NCBI GenBank assembly: GCA_023630215.1
Contig: JALPRQ010000002.1
Span: 310,001-374,000, forward strand
Direction: 5' to 3'
Length of the DNA: 64,000 nt
DNA from: Rhodobacteraceae bacterium NBU2976
Lineage (GTDB): Bacteria; Pseudomonadota; Alphaproteobacteria; Rhodobacterales; Rhodobacteraceae
This document shows positions 44,502-53,210 of this stretch, in pieces. The position numbers and the translations under genes were made by a program. The notes under the pieces are model-generated. The model saw only the letters and a list, made by a program, of their open reading frames with translations. It did no database searches and was not told the origin of the DNA. Positions within the stretch are counted from its first letter, which is position 1. Every line of letters begins with the position of its first letter.

Positions 44502-44944
44502 CATGGGCAGGCTTCGGGGATGACCTCGGCCCAGATCGGGCAAAACCCCTCGTAATACCACCAAGCGTCGGTGGCGGACATGCCGATATGGACGGCGACC
44601 CATGTGCGGCCGGATTTGACCAGCAGCGCCTGAACGGTAGCGCCATCGCCGACCTCGGGGTCGACGTCGCCACGTTGGGCGGCGGGGGTTTGATACATGT
44701 CGATGGGTGCCCCACCGGGCCGCTGTGCCATTAGACTGGCAAAGGCGACATTGTCAGTGGCCCGCAGCTCCCAGACGACGAATTCGATAGGCGCGTCGAG
44801 GTCCCATTCAATGTGAGGCCGAATGGCATCGAGCAGGTCTTGACGAAGCTCCGTCCCCCGGGCGGGTTCGGTATAGGTCTGGGCGCTGGCAGCAGTGGTG
44901 AGGGAGAGGAGGAAGAGGAGGAAGAGGATCAGGAGGTGGCGCAT
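44501..44944 (-). CDS. Exported protein, function unknown
   Basis: 147 residues. The ATG at 44944 opens a clear signal peptide (MRHLLILFLLFLLSLTTAASA). The mature part (LRQDLLDAIRPHIEWDLDAPIEFVVWELRA, then VQALLVKSGRTWVAVHIGMSATDAWWYYEG) looks like a small alpha/beta periplasmic protein of unknown type. The frame continues upstream to 45043, but that would read through the palindromic repeat at 44979-45048 and is unlikely to be coding. Confidence 0.72.
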   Translation of the reverse strand: MRHLLILFLLFLLSLTTAASAQTYTEPARGTELRQDLLDAIRPHIEWDLDAPIEFVVWELRATDNVAFASLMAQRPGGAPIDMYQTPAAQRGDVDPEVGDGATVQALLVKSGRTWVAVHIGMSATDAWWYYEGFCPIWAEVIPEACP

Positions 44945-44978
44945 GGCAATTGCCTTGGTTGCAATAAGAGCGCCCAGT

Positions 44979-45048
44979 GTAGGGTGCGTGATTTCACGCA
45001 CCAAGGGGTTTTTGGAGTGGGGTGGTGCGTGCGGAGCACGCACCCTAC
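44979..45048. repeat. Composite palindromic repeat element (GTAGGGTGCGTG ends)
   Basis: A 70-base element is bounded by perfect 12-base inverted ends (GTAGGGTGCGTG and CACGCACCCTAC). Each end also forms its own hairpin: GGTGCGTG-ATTT-CACGCACC at 44983-45002 and GGTGCGTGC-GGA-GCACGCACC at 45024-45044. This is the layout of paired REP/BIME-like units. It lies between a housekeeping-like gene and the AT-rich Abi gene. Confidence 0.8.
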
Positions 45049-45128
45049 GGTTTGACTGGGAATATTGCGGATCATCACAACATCAAAAGAAAGCACGTCT
45101 CGTTGTAAGAAAAATGCTTATTCTATAC

Positions 45129-46034
45129 TTACTTTCGATCAGCGTTTGGTAACTCGCGATCAGGAAGTTTCTCTTGCCATGTCTCAATCAAAAACAATGA
45201 AATTGCGCTTGCTCCATAAACAGAAAGTCTAGCTATTCGCGCATCAATTCTTGCAAAGTCTTTTTCCCTACCATGTGCATCACCGCCGTGTGTTCGAAGT
45301 GCGCCAATCCCTTCTACAGTGCCAGTCAAATTGGATAGTATTGATCGAACATCATTTGCGATCAAAGGGTCTATATCGATTGTATTTGGGTGCAGGTTTA
45401 GAGGTTGCCTAACTTCCTTATAGAGAGTGGAAACTGATAAATCTCTTGGCAAAGGTAAATCTAGTTCCACGAGAATTGAACGGCAAACACATTCAATAAG
45501 CGCACATGCAGACGTTAGTGCATCTTCTGGATCAGTATCGATATTGCGATTGGCCCTGTCTATTTCTCTCAATACTGTATCAAAATTGAAATTACGCGCA
45601 GATATTCTAATTACTTCTAATACTTCTGTTTCAGTACGCCGTTCTATATTTCCCACGAAACTTTCGAATTCATCTTCATCCAAGAAATTCTTATGAAAGC
45701 GGAATTCAAGAGTCTCAACACTTTCAACATCCAAACCTACAAGTGCTTCAACTCGACGATATTCTTCACGCCATTCTCGAGTTTTTTCTTTCCACAGCAA
45801 TCTGAGAAGCTGACCCGCCTCATACGGTGATGCAATTTCCAAATAACTTCTAAGTCGTTTTTCACTTGATTCTCCGAAACCATTAAATTCGTCGGAAAGG
45901 ATATCTATCCCAAGTTCATCCTCCAGCAGCTCCGCGAATTGAGGCTTGGACAAATCCAAGATATACCCCGGTTGTGGAGAAAAATACTCTCGGATTTTTC
46001 TGACTTCAGATTTTTTTAGAATTGCCAAACTCAC
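45129..46034 (-). CDS. Abortive infection family protein (Abi_C domain)
   Basis: 301 residues, soluble and charged. The C-terminal half ([21 protein letters not shown], then [23 protein letters not shown] and [19 protein letters not shown]) matches the Abi_C domain of phage abortive-infection proteins. The N-terminal half ([13 protein letters not shown]...[14 protein letters not shown]) is not recognised. The GTG start overlaps the uvrB stop in GTGA, and no other methionine occurs in the protein. It is AT-richer than both neighbours, a sign of transfer, yet neatly joined to uvrB. Antiphage function is inferred from the family only. Confidence 0.72.
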   Translation of the reverse strand: MSLAILKKSEVRKIREYFSPQPGYILDLSKPQFAELLEDELGIDILSDEFNGFGESSEKRLRSYLEIASPYEAGQLLRLLWKEKTREWREEYRRVEALVGLDVESVETLEFRFHKNFLDEDEFESFVGNIERRTETEVLEVIRISARNFNFDTVLREIDRANRNIDTDPEDALTSACALIECVCRSILVELDLPLPRDLSVSTLYKEVRQPLNLHPNTIDIDPLIANDVRSILSNLTGTVEGIGALRTHGGDAHGREKDFARIDARIARLSVYGASAISLFLIETWQEKLPDRELPNADRK

Positions 46035-48199
46035 CCCCGCCTCTTCGTCTTCCCCTTCACCACCGTCGTTCCAGCCCGGCCTGCCGTTGACCGGCCACCG
46101 ACCTTCACCGCGTCCTCTGCCGCAGCCGCCACGGCTGATTGCCGAGCCAGCGGGTCGTCGTGGACGGCTAGGTCCACCGCCTCCAGCCGTTTGACCTCGT
46201 CACGCAGCCTTGCGGCCTCTTCGAACTCCAAATTCTCGGCGGCTTTCAGCATGTCTTTGCGCAGCGCCTCCAGATGCGCTGCCAAATTCGCGCCGACCAT
46301 CTGGCGGTCCACTTTGGCGGTGACGCGGGACATATCCGTGTCGCCCTGATACAACCCGGCCATCACATCCTCGACGTTTTTCTTGACCGTGGCCGGGGTG
46401 ATTCCGTGCGCCACGTTATACGCCATCTGCTTCTCGCGGCGGCGGTTGGTTTCCGCCAATGCACGCTCCATCGAGCCGGTGATCTTGTCGGCATACATAA
46501 TCACCCGCCCGTCAGCATTACGGGCGGCCCGACCGATGGTTTGAACCAACGAGGTTTCGGAGCGCAAGAACCCCTCCTTATCCGCATCCAGTATTGCCAC
46601 CAGCCCGCATTCGGGAATGTCCAGCCCCTCGCGCAGAAGGTTGATGCCGATCAGCACGTCGAACGCACCAAGGCGCAGGTCGCGCAAGATCTCGATCCGT
46701 TCCAGCGTATCGATGTCCGAATGCATATAGCGCACGCGGATGCCCTGTTCGTGGAGGTATTCGGTCAAATCCTCGGCCATGCGTTTGGTCAGCGTCGTGA
46801 CAAGCACGCGGAGGTTTTTCTGCGTAACGATGCGGATTTCATCCAGCAAATCATCGACCTGCGTTTCGACGGGGCGGATTTCGACCTCGGGGTCCAACAA
46901 GCCCGTTGGGCGGATGATCTGTTCAGCAAATACGCCGCCAGTCTGGTCCAGTTCCCAATTCTGGGGGGTGGCCGAGACGAAGACAGATTGCGGGCGCATG
47001 GCGTCCCATTCCTCGAACTTCAGGGGGCGGTTATCCATGCAGCTGGGCAGGCGGAAACCGTGCTCTGCCAAGGTGAATTTGCGGCGATAGTCACCCTTGT
47101 ACATCCCGCCAAGTTGCGGGATCGACACGTGGCTTTCGTCCGCAAACACAATCGCGTTGTCGGGAATATATTCGAACAGGGTTGGGGGGGGTTCCCCCGG
47201 CGCGCGGCCTGTCAGATAACGCGAGTAGTTTTCGATCCCGTTGCAGACGCCGGTGGCTTCCAGCATTTCCAGATCGAAATTGGTGCGTTGTTCCAGCCGC
47301 TGGGCTTCCAACAACTTGCCCTCGGATGTCAGCTGGTCCAGCCGCTGGCGCAATTCCTTTTTGATGTTGATGATGGCCTGAGACATCGCCGGTTTGGGCG
47401 TGACATAGTGGCTGTTCGCATAGATGCGGACCTGTTCCAGCGATGCCGTTTTTTCGCCCGTCAGCGTGTCGAATTCAACGATGCTTTCCAGCTCATCGCC
47501 AAAGAAGGAGAACCGCCAGCCCCGGCTGTCAAGGTGGGCGGGCCAGACCTCCACCGCATCGCCCCGCACCCGGAAGGTGCCGCGCTGGAACGCGTTGTCG
47601 TTGCGTTTATATTGCTGGGCGACCAGATCCTGCATAACGCTGCGCTGATTGTATTCCTGCCCAACGACCAGATCGACGGTCATCGCGCCATAGGTTTCGA
47701 CCGAGCCGATACCATAGATGCAGGACACGGACGCGACGATAATCACATCGTCACGTTCCAACAGCGCCCGCGTGGCCGAGTGGCGCATCCGGTCGATCTG
47801 TTCGTTAATCTGGGATTCTTTCTCGATATAGGTATCGCTTCGCGGGACATAGGCTTCGGGCTGGTAGTAGTCGTAGAAGCTGACGAAATATTCGACGGCG
47901 TTTTCGGGAAAGAACCCCTTCATTTCTCCGTAAAGTTGCGCGGCAAGGGTTTTGTTGGGGGCAAGTATGATTGCCGGACGCTGCGTTGCTTCGATCACTT
48001 TGGCCATTGTGTAGGTCTTGCCGGTGCCGGTTGCGCCCAGCAGAACTTGATTCTGCTCCCCCGAATTTACCCCTTCCACAAGCTCGGCAATTGCCGTAGG
48101 CTGATCACCGGCGGGTTGGAATTCCGTATGCAATACAATGCGTTTTCCGCCTTCGAGCTTGGGCTTGGCCTTTGGGTCAATGGTCACTTGTTCGAGCAT
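46031..48199 (-). CDS. uvrB: Excinuclease ABC subunit UvrB
   Basis: 722 residues. The P-loop [14 protein letters not shown], helicase motifs and the beta-hairpin ([15 protein letters not shown] near residue 110) are intact. The C-terminal UvrC-binding coiled coil is seen in [24 protein letters not shown], followed by a basic tail ([10 protein letters not shown]). UvrB verifies damage after UvrA loading in nucleotide excision repair. The upstream region carries a TTAA-N7-TTAA site. Its stop is overlapped by the start of the Abi_C gene. Confidence 0.97.
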   Translation of the reverse strand: MLEQVTIDPKAKPKLEGGKRIVLHTEFQPAGDQPTAIAELVEGVNSGEQNQVLLGATGTGKTYTMAKVIEATQRPAIILAPNKTLAAQLYGEMKGFFPENAVEYFVSFYDYYQPEAYVPRSDTYIEKESQINEQIDRMRHSATRALLERDDVIIVASVSCIYGIGSVETYGAMTVDLVVGQEYNQRSVMQDLVAQQYKRNDNAFQRGTFRVRGDAVEVWPAHLDSRGWRFSFFGDELESIVEFDTLTGEKTASLEQVRIYANSHYVTPKPAMSQAIINIKKELRQRLDQLTSEGKLLEAQRLEQRTNFDLEMLEATGVCNGIENYSRYLTGRAPGEPPPTLFEYIPDNAIVFADESHVSIPQLGGMYKGDYRRKFTLAEHGFRLPSCMDNRPLKFEEWDAMRPQSVFVSATPQNWELDQTGGVFAEQIIRPTGLLDPEVEIRPVETQVDDLLDEIRIVTQKNLRVLVTTLTKRMAEDLTEYLHEQGIRVRYMHSDIDTLERIEILRDLRLGAFDVLIGINLLREGLDIPECGLVAILDADKEGFLRSETSLVQTIGRAARNADGRVIMYADKITGSMERALAETNRRREKQMAYNVAHGITPATVKKNVEDVMAGLYQGDTDMSRVTAKVDRQMVGANLAAHLEALRKDMLKAAENLEFEEAARLRDEVKRLEAVDLAVHDDPLARQSAVAAAAEDAVKVGGRSTAGRAGTTVVKGKTKRRG

Positions 48200-48250
48200 C
48201 GCGATTCCCCTTTTGTTCTCAATGTGGGAAAACTGGGCGAGAATGCAAGG

Positions 48251-48265
48251 TTAATAAACTGTTAA
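48251..48265. promoter_or_regulatory. CtrA-type binding site between uvrB and the complex I subunit gene
   Basis: TTAA-TAAACTG-TTAA matches the full TTAA-N7-TTAA consensus, about 52 bases upstream of the uvrB start on the minus strand and 229 bases before the plus-strand gene at 48494. Chance occurrence in AT-rich sequence is possible. Confidence 0.45.
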
Positions 48266-48357
48266 AACCCTAGGTTGTAATATATTTGTAAACTGCAATT
48301 TTATGGCTTGCAACCTTTTCGCGAATCGTAATATGTTAACCATGCAAGCAGCAAGTA

Positions 48358-48420
48358 GGCCGTCAGTCGGGTACGATATACCAACCCCACCCCTCGCTCC
48401 TTCGTATTTGATTGACGGCC
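48358..48420 (+). ncRNA. Candidate structured element upstream of the complex I subunit gene
   Basis: GGCCGTCAGT pairs with ATTGACGGCC (ten pairs, one G-U), enclosing 43 bases with a small inner hairpin (GGTA/TACC). A further inverted repeat GCTTGCA/TGCAAGC lies just before it (48306-48349). It is in the 294-base divergent region and would be part of the leader of the gene at 48494 if transcribed rightward. It has no T run and no recognised family. Confidence 0.35.
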
Positions 48421-48493
48421 AATTTCCAAAATGCTTGCGCTTCCCAGCAGTTTTGATCATAAGAAATCTACACGGAATCTAAGAGGTTTTCCC

Positions 48494-48805
48494 ATGTTGG
48501 CGCGTATTTATCAGCCGTCTCGTAACGCTATGCAGTCTGGACAGGCCAAGTCACGGCATTGGGTTTTGGAATATACACCGGAATCCGGGAAATCTCTGGA
48601 TCCGTTAATGGGTTGGACCGGATCAACGGACATGAATGGGCAAGTTCGTTTGCAATTTGAGACAGTGGATGCCGCTGTGGAATTTGCAAAAAGCAAAGGG
48701 ATTGCCTATCAGGTGCAGCAGCCGCACAAACGGAAACCGAATGTGCGGCCCGGGGGATATGGCGATAATTTCGCGCATAATCGCAAGACCGTTTGGACAC
48801 ACTAA
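48494..48805 (+). CDS. ETC complex I subunit, NDUFS4-like
   Basis: 103 residues. The order ARIYQPSRNAMQSGQAKSRHWVLEYTPES, PLMGWTGSTDMNGQVRLQFET and the closing YGDNFAHNRKTVWTH matches the bacterial homologue of the complex I accessory subunit NDUFS4 (18-kDa, AQDQ). In Alphaproteobacteria this peripheral-arm protein stabilises NADH dehydrogenase I. It is encoded alone, far from nuo genes, as usual. TAAGAGG precedes the ATG. Confidence 0.93.
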   Translation: MLARIYQPSRNAMQSGQAKSRHWVLEYTPESGKSLDPLMGWTGSTDMNGQVRLQFETVDAAVEFAKSKGIAYQVQQPHKRKPNVRPGGYGDNFAHNRKTVWTH

Positions 48806-48826
48806 ACCCAAGCAGTCCGGCGTTTT

Positions 48827-49795
48827 TTATCCCAGATTTTCAGACAGATGTGACAGGTCCGGACCTTTGGGAACGATGCCGTTTGGATTCAGGGCTTTGA
48901 CCGAATAATAGCCCGCCTTGATATGGTTCAGATTGACCGTCTCGCGGATGGCCCTATCTGAAAGCATGGTTTTCAGAAACCGGCTAAGACCCTGATATTC
49001 CGATATCAGCTGGCGATTGGTTTTGAACAGTCCGTAATAAGCCGCATCAAAGCGGATCAGTGTCACGAACAGGCGGATATCACTTTCGGTAATCTGATCG
49101 CCAAACAGATAGGCGCGACCATCTGACAACCGCGCTTCCAGCACATCCAACTGGTTAAACACCGCGTCATAGGCTTCTTCATAGGCTTGCTGTGAGGATG
49201 CAAAACCTGCCCGATACACACCGTTATTAAGATTGTGATAAAGCGCATCGTTCAGCTGATCAATCTCGACAGCCAGGTTTGCAGGGTACAAATCCGGACC
49301 AGTCGCGCCGATCGAGTCAAAACCCGCGTTCAGCATTCGCACGATGTCCGCACTTTCATTATTCACGATCGTCCCGGTTTTTTGGTCCCACAGAACCGGA
49401 ACCGTGGCCCGGCCGGTATAGGTGGAATCCGCGCGCGTGTAGATTTCGTGCATATAGGTTGAGCCGAACACCGGATCATCGTCAGCCCCGGGAAACCCGC
49501 CAAACCGCCAGCCCTGATCCGTCAGTTGCGGATTCAGCACCGTCACGGGAATTGCCTCCTCTAACCCTTTTAGGCGACGCGCGATCAAGGTGCGCGAAGC
49601 CCAAGGGCAGATTAGGGCAACAAACAAGCGATACCTGTCGGGCTCTGCCGCAAAGCCCGCCCGTCCAGTTGGTCCCGCGCTGCCGTCTGGCGTGACCCAG
49701 TTTCTAAATTTGGACGTTTCCCGGATAAATCGGCCGTGTTCGTCCTTTGATTGTACCGGATGCCAATTCGCATTCCATTTTCCATTCACCAACAT
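48827..49795 (-). CDS. Glutathionyl-hydroquinone reductase (YqjG/Ecm4 type)
   Basis: 322 residues, the length of the Xi-class GST-like family. The catalytic cysteine is in LICPWASRTLIARRLKGL, and the YMHEIYTRADSTYTGRATVPVLWD and NNESADIVRMLN segments are family-specific. It reduces S-glutathionyl hydroquinones to hydroquinones with release of glutathione disulfide. It stands alone on the minus strand. Confidence 0.93.
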   Translation of the reverse strand: MLVNGKWNANWHPVQSKDEHGRFIRETSKFRNWVTPDGSAGPTGRAGFAAEPDRYRLFVALICPWASRTLIARRLKGLEEAIPVTVLNPQLTDQGWRFGGFPGADDDPVFGSTYMHEIYTRADSTYTGRATVPVLWDQKTGTIVNNESADIVRMLNAGFDSIGATGPDLYPANLAVEIDQLNDALYHNLNNGVYRAGFASSQQAYEEAYDAVFNQLDVLEARLSDGRAYLFGDQITESDIRLFVTLIRFDAAYYGLFKTNRQLISEYQGLSRFLKTMLSDRAIRETVNLNHIKAGYYSVKALNPNGIVPKGPDLSHLSENLG

Positions 49796-49867
49796 ATTCT
49801 GTTGCCTTTCAATCTGTTCAGGGAGGAGGACCCCCGCACAGGGAATGTGCGGGAGTCGCGTGTCGGA

Positions 49868-50449
49868 TCAGTCTCTCAGACCAAGTTGGCGATAAAACGT
49901 GTCATTGTCCCAGAATAGCCATTCGTGAACCATACGTTCATTCTGCCAGAAGGCGACTGTCGCCATTTGGATCGAGAATTCCTTGTTCGTCGGTTCAATG
50001 AAATTGCCATCGCCGATTGGCAGCGGTTCGGTGAATGTGCCGGTCATAACACCTATGACCGCTGTCCAGTCGTCCGATCCGATACGTACCGGGTGGGTTT
50101 CGATCTTCAGATCCGGCGCAAAGACAAACAGGTTTTTAAGATCGTCGATATGCGTATCAATGCCCACCGTGGAATGCCCGTCCGGCCAGGTGACGATAAT
50201 TTCTTCGTCGTGGCTTTCGTGAACACGATCCCATTGCTGGTTGGTGAAGATTTCGAAATCCAGTGTATCAAAGCGATCAATCAACGCTTGCGTTTCTGAT
50301 CCGCTGACTGCACCGCCGTCATAGTATTTTTCGGCCGTGATCCCATCGGGAAATGCGGGGTGACTGACATATTCTCCTTCGGCCGAGGCAGCAACCGCAC
50401 CCATGGCAATGGCAGCAGCACTCAGTTTGATTTTCATAAGGGTTTTCAT
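49868..50449 (-). CDS. Exported SnoaL-like (NTF2-fold) protein
   Basis: 193 residues with a signal peptide (AAAIAMGAVAASAEGEY). The mature part shows the SnoaL/polyketide-cyclase-like pattern: IDRFDTLDFEIFTNQQWDRV, DEEIIVTWPDGHSTVGID, and the closing MVHEWLFWDNDTFYRQLGL. Such proteins bind small organic molecules in a cone-shaped pocket. It is divergent from a LysR-family gene, a typical regulator-target pair, so its expression probably depends on that regulator. Confidence 0.8.
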   Translation of the reverse strand: MKTLMKIKLSAAAIAMGAVAASAEGEYVSHPAFPDGITAEKYYDGGAVSGSETQALIDRFDTLDFEIFTNQQWDRVHESHDEEIIVTWPDGHSTVGIDTHIDDLKNLFVFAPDLKIETHPVRIGSDDWTAVIGVMTGTFTEPLPIGDGNFIEPTNKEFSIQMATVAFWQNERMVHEWLFWDNDTFYRQLGLRD

Positions 50450-50539
50450 AAACTTGGTTCCTTTCAGTTTTGGTTTTCTTCTGCCGATAGCCGCCGTCTT
50501 TGCGAGAGCTGGCCCGTCAGACAGCTAAGATTTAGGAAA

Positions 50540-50558
50540 ATTTATTAGGTCGATAAAT
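50540..50558. promoter_or_regulatory. LysR-type binding site candidate
   Basis: ATTTAT-N7-ATAAAT is a perfect inverted repeat that contains the T-N11-A core. It lies in the divergent region 41 bases before the LysR start. Confidence 0.5.
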
Positions 50559-50599
50559 ATTCCTGTTGAGGAAATACTTTCGCCGTATTATTCACAATC

Positions 50600-51508
50600 A
50601 TGGACAGAATAGATGGCATGAAAACCTTTGTTGCCGCGGCCGAGGCGGGCTCATTCACCACGGCGGCTGAACGGCTGTCGATTTCCAAAAAGCTGGTCAG
50701 TAAATATATCGGGCAACTGGAGGATCAGCTGAAAGTCCGATTGATGCACCGCACCACCCGCCGCATCAGCCTGACGGTCGAGGGACAGGCCTACTACGAA
50801 CGCATTGCCCGGATTCTGGATGAGATAGATGCGCTGGAAACCGATATCCATCAGGGGAAAAGCAGCCTGCGGGGGCTTGTGCGCCTATCGGCCCCGGCAA
50901 CATTTGGCGAAATGTATGTCCAACCCTTGCTGCGTGACTTTGGTCATCGGCATCCGGATATGCAATTCGACCTCCATCTTAGCGATCAGTTCATCGGATT
51001 AACCGAGGGGGGATTTGATCTGGCCATTCGCATTGGCGCGATGGAATCGTCAAACCTGATTGTTCGTAAATTAGCCTCGACACGGCTTTGGGTCGTGGCA
51101 GCACCTGCCTATGTTGCGACAAACGGCACGCCGAACGTGCCAGCGGACCTTGTGCAGCATAGCTGCATCATCGACGCAAACATGCGCAACGCCGATACTT
51201 GGATCTTTGGCGCGCCGTCGCCTTCTCAAGCGGTGGTCGTCTCGGGTCGGTTCAAGGTCAATTCCGGACGCGCCGCGCGCGACTTGGCCATCGCGGGCGA
51301 AGGTCTTGCACTCTGCCCGGATTATATCGTTGCCGAGGCGGTTCGCGATGGCCGTTTGCAGCATGTGCTGAAAGATTATCGGGCAACTGAAAAACCCATT
51401 CAGGCGGTTTACCCAACGGTGCGATACCAGTCCTCACGCATCCGCGCGCTGATTGACTTTCTGTCAGCGGAACTGCCGAAACTGACAAATTTTACCGAAA
51501 ACGACTGA
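50600..51508 (+). CDS. LysR family transcriptional regulator
   Basis: 302 residues. The winged HTH is at residues 1-60 (MKTFVAAAEAGSFTTAAERLSISKKLVSKYIGQLE), followed by the periplasmic-binding-like effector domain beginning LVRLSAPATFGEMYVQPLL. The effector is unknown; the overall look is that of the PA0477/DhcR-like group that controls small redox enzymes. It is divergent from the SnoaL-like exported protein and followed by a convergent aldo/keto reductase gene. Confidence 0.93.
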   Translation: MDRIDGMKTFVAAAEAGSFTTAAERLSISKKLVSKYIGQLEDQLKVRLMHRTTRRISLTVEGQAYYERIARILDEIDALETDIHQGKSSLRGLVRLSAPATFGEMYVQPLLRDFGHRHPDMQFDLHLSDQFIGLTEGGFDLAIRIGAMESSNLIVRKLASTRLWVVAAPAYVATNGTPNVPADLVQHSCIIDANMRNADTWIFGAPSPSQAVVVSGRFKVNSGRAARDLAIAGEGLALCPDYIVAEAVRDGRLQHVLKDYRATEKPIQAVYPTVRYQSSRIRALIDFLSAELPKLTNFTEND

Positions 51509-51544
51509 AACAGCCCGCCCGTTCGGATCACCCGTTTTGGACGA

Positions 51545-52375
51545 TCAATAGTCATCCCATTTGGGACACCACGGGCCATTAACCAACCGCATATTCTGAT
51601 CGACGCCACGAATTTTGGCCATTTCTTCCTCGGTCAGCTGGATATTTGTCGATTCAAAATTCGCCAGAATACGTTCGCGCGCCCCTGCCGAGGGAATAAC
51701 CGCATAGCCTTCCTGCATCAGAAAAGCCAACGAGATTTGCTCGGGTGTCACACCATGAGCCAACGCCAGATTCTTGAGAACGGCGGAATCCGCGACCTTT
51801 CCCCGGGCCAACGGCGAATATGCGGTCAGCGGAATGCCCTTTTTCTCGCAATGTTCAACAATTGGCCAGTTCTGCATCAACGGGTGGATTTCCACTTGGT
51901 TTGTCGCGATTTTGCGATCGCCCAACAGCTCTAGCGCCTTGTCGATATATTTGATGGTAAAATTCGAAACGCCGATGCGCTTTGTTAGCCCTTTGTCAAA
52001 CACGTCGGCGAATTGGGCCATGTAGTCATTGATGTCATATTCATCATTGATCGACGGGTAATGCAGCAGCAACAAATCCACCTGATCGGTGCCGAGCTTT
52101 TCCAGCGAGGTTTCGACATGAGTCATAATCTGGCCGGGCCCGAAACTTTCCGGGGCAACTTTGGTGGTCAGAAATATCTCGTTTCTGGGAATGCCACTTT
52201 CCGCAATTGCTTTGCCGACAAACTCCTCGTTCTTGTAACCTTCGGCAGTGTCGATATGGCGGTATCCGACCTCTAACGCGGTGATCACTCCATCATATGC
52301 GGCGTCACCATCGCGATTCCAGGTGCCATATCCGATTTGCGGAATGCCGTCCCCAATAGTGTTTACAATAGCCAT
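51545..52375 (-). CDS. Aldo/keto reductase
   Basis: 276 residues. The TIM-barrel signatures are IDTAEGYKNEEFVGKAI (Asp/Tyr of the tetrad), LLLLHYPSI with the catalytic His, and the NADPH-binding end AVIPSAGARERILANFES, where the usual PKS reads PSA. It probably reduces aldehydes with NADPH, 2,5-diketogluconate-reductase-like. It is monocistronic by spacing. Confidence 0.9.
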   Translation of the reverse strand: MAIVNTIGDGIPQIGYGTWNRDGDAAYDGVITALEVGYRHIDTAEGYKNEEFVGKAIAESGIPRNEIFLTTKVAPESFGPGQIMTHVETSLEKLGTDQVDLLLLHYPSINDEYDINDYMAQFADVFDKGLTKRIGVSNFTIKYIDKALELLGDRKIATNQVEIHPLMQNWPIVEHCEKKGIPLTAYSPLARGKVADSAVLKNLALAHGVTPEQISLAFLMQEGYAVIPSAGARERILANFESTNIQLTEEEMAKIRGVDQNMRLVNGPWCPKWDDY

Positions 52376-52453
52376 CTGTCCCTCCCCGTTGATGTTTGGG
52401 ACAGACTATCAGAAAGCTAACAAGATAAAAGGGTGACGTTGTTAACGATAATA

Positions 52454-53161
52454 TCAGGGATTTCGCTCGCGCAGAAGCGTATCTCCGCCGCTGCTGACCT
52501 CGATGTTGCTATGTGCGGGCGTGCCCCAGACCGTCACATCAGCGCCGCTGGACACATCGGTTTTGATCTGCTCGGTCGCAAAGACAATCGCGTCCGAACC
52601 ACTGGACGCGTCGACCGCAACGCTCTGACATTCCAGAAATTTTGCGTCGATATCTGACCCGCTGGACACATCAAGCGTCAGGTCTTGACAGCGCCCGTCA
52701 ACCGTAATGCTACCGCCACTAGAGGCATCAAGATCCACGCGGTTGGACATCACACCTGCCAGATGGATGTCAGCCCCGCTTGAGACATCGGCGTCAAACC
52801 TGTCGCCAAATGTTCCCGTCACGGCAACATCTGCCCCAGACGTCGCGGTCAGGGCCTCAAGGTTTGGCAGCGTTATGGTTACCGTGATCTCTTCAAGCGA
52901 TCCAAAAAACCTGTCCATCAGCGTAAGGTCGCGTTCAATTCGCAACGTTCCGTTCCGAACCGTTAGTTGCAATTCGTCAAGGATCTTTTCAGATCGGGCT
53001 TCGGCCACGATTGAAAACGGTGCGCCGATCGTAATATCGGCAGCAATGCCTTCGGCAACCGAAATTTCGTCGAACCCGTCAAATACATAGTCACGCGTTT
53101 CCGCCATACCGGCAGAAGCCACGGCAGCCCCAATGAAGACCAGTGGTGATATGTGGCGCAT
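52454..53161 (-). CDS. Exported GIN-domain protein (DUF2807)
   Basis: 235 residues from the ATG at 53161, preceded by GGAGGGAA. After the signal peptide (VASAGMAE) the chain starts DYVFDGFDEISVAEGIAADI and then forms repeated strands of the kind ATSGADVAVTG, VSSGADIHLAG, ASSGGSITVDG, VSSGSDIDAK, a regular beta-helix of about nineteen residues per turn. This is the head-GIN/DUF2807 pattern of surface adhesin-like proteins. It lies 49 bases after the sensor kinase gene, on the same strand, and may be the last gene of that operon. Confidence 0.85.
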   Translation of the reverse strand: MRHISPLVFIGAAVASAGMAETRDYVFDGFDEISVAEGIAADITIGAPFSIVAEARSEKILDELQLTVRNGTLRIERDLTLMDRFFGSLEEITVTITLPNLEALTATSGADVAVTGTFGDRFDADVSSGADIHLAGVMSNRVDLDASSGGSITVDGRCQDLTLDVSSGSDIDAKFLECQSVAVDASSGSDAIVFATEQIKTDVSSGADVTVWGTPAHSNIEVSSGGDTLLRERNP

Positions 53162-53210
53162 TGTTCCCTCCATCAGCGATGACAGAGACATATGTTAATA
53201 ATATTTACAT

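Noticed and set aside
44945-45043. Upstream extension of the exported protein at 44501
   Set aside because: It would translate part of a palindromic repeat, and a typical signal peptide starts at 44944.
46274-48265. A 663-codon open frame on the plus strand opposite uvrB
   Set aside because: uvrB is certain on the other strand. The frame has no domain, is rich in His, Arg and Gly, and is a by-product of codon use in a GC-rich gene.
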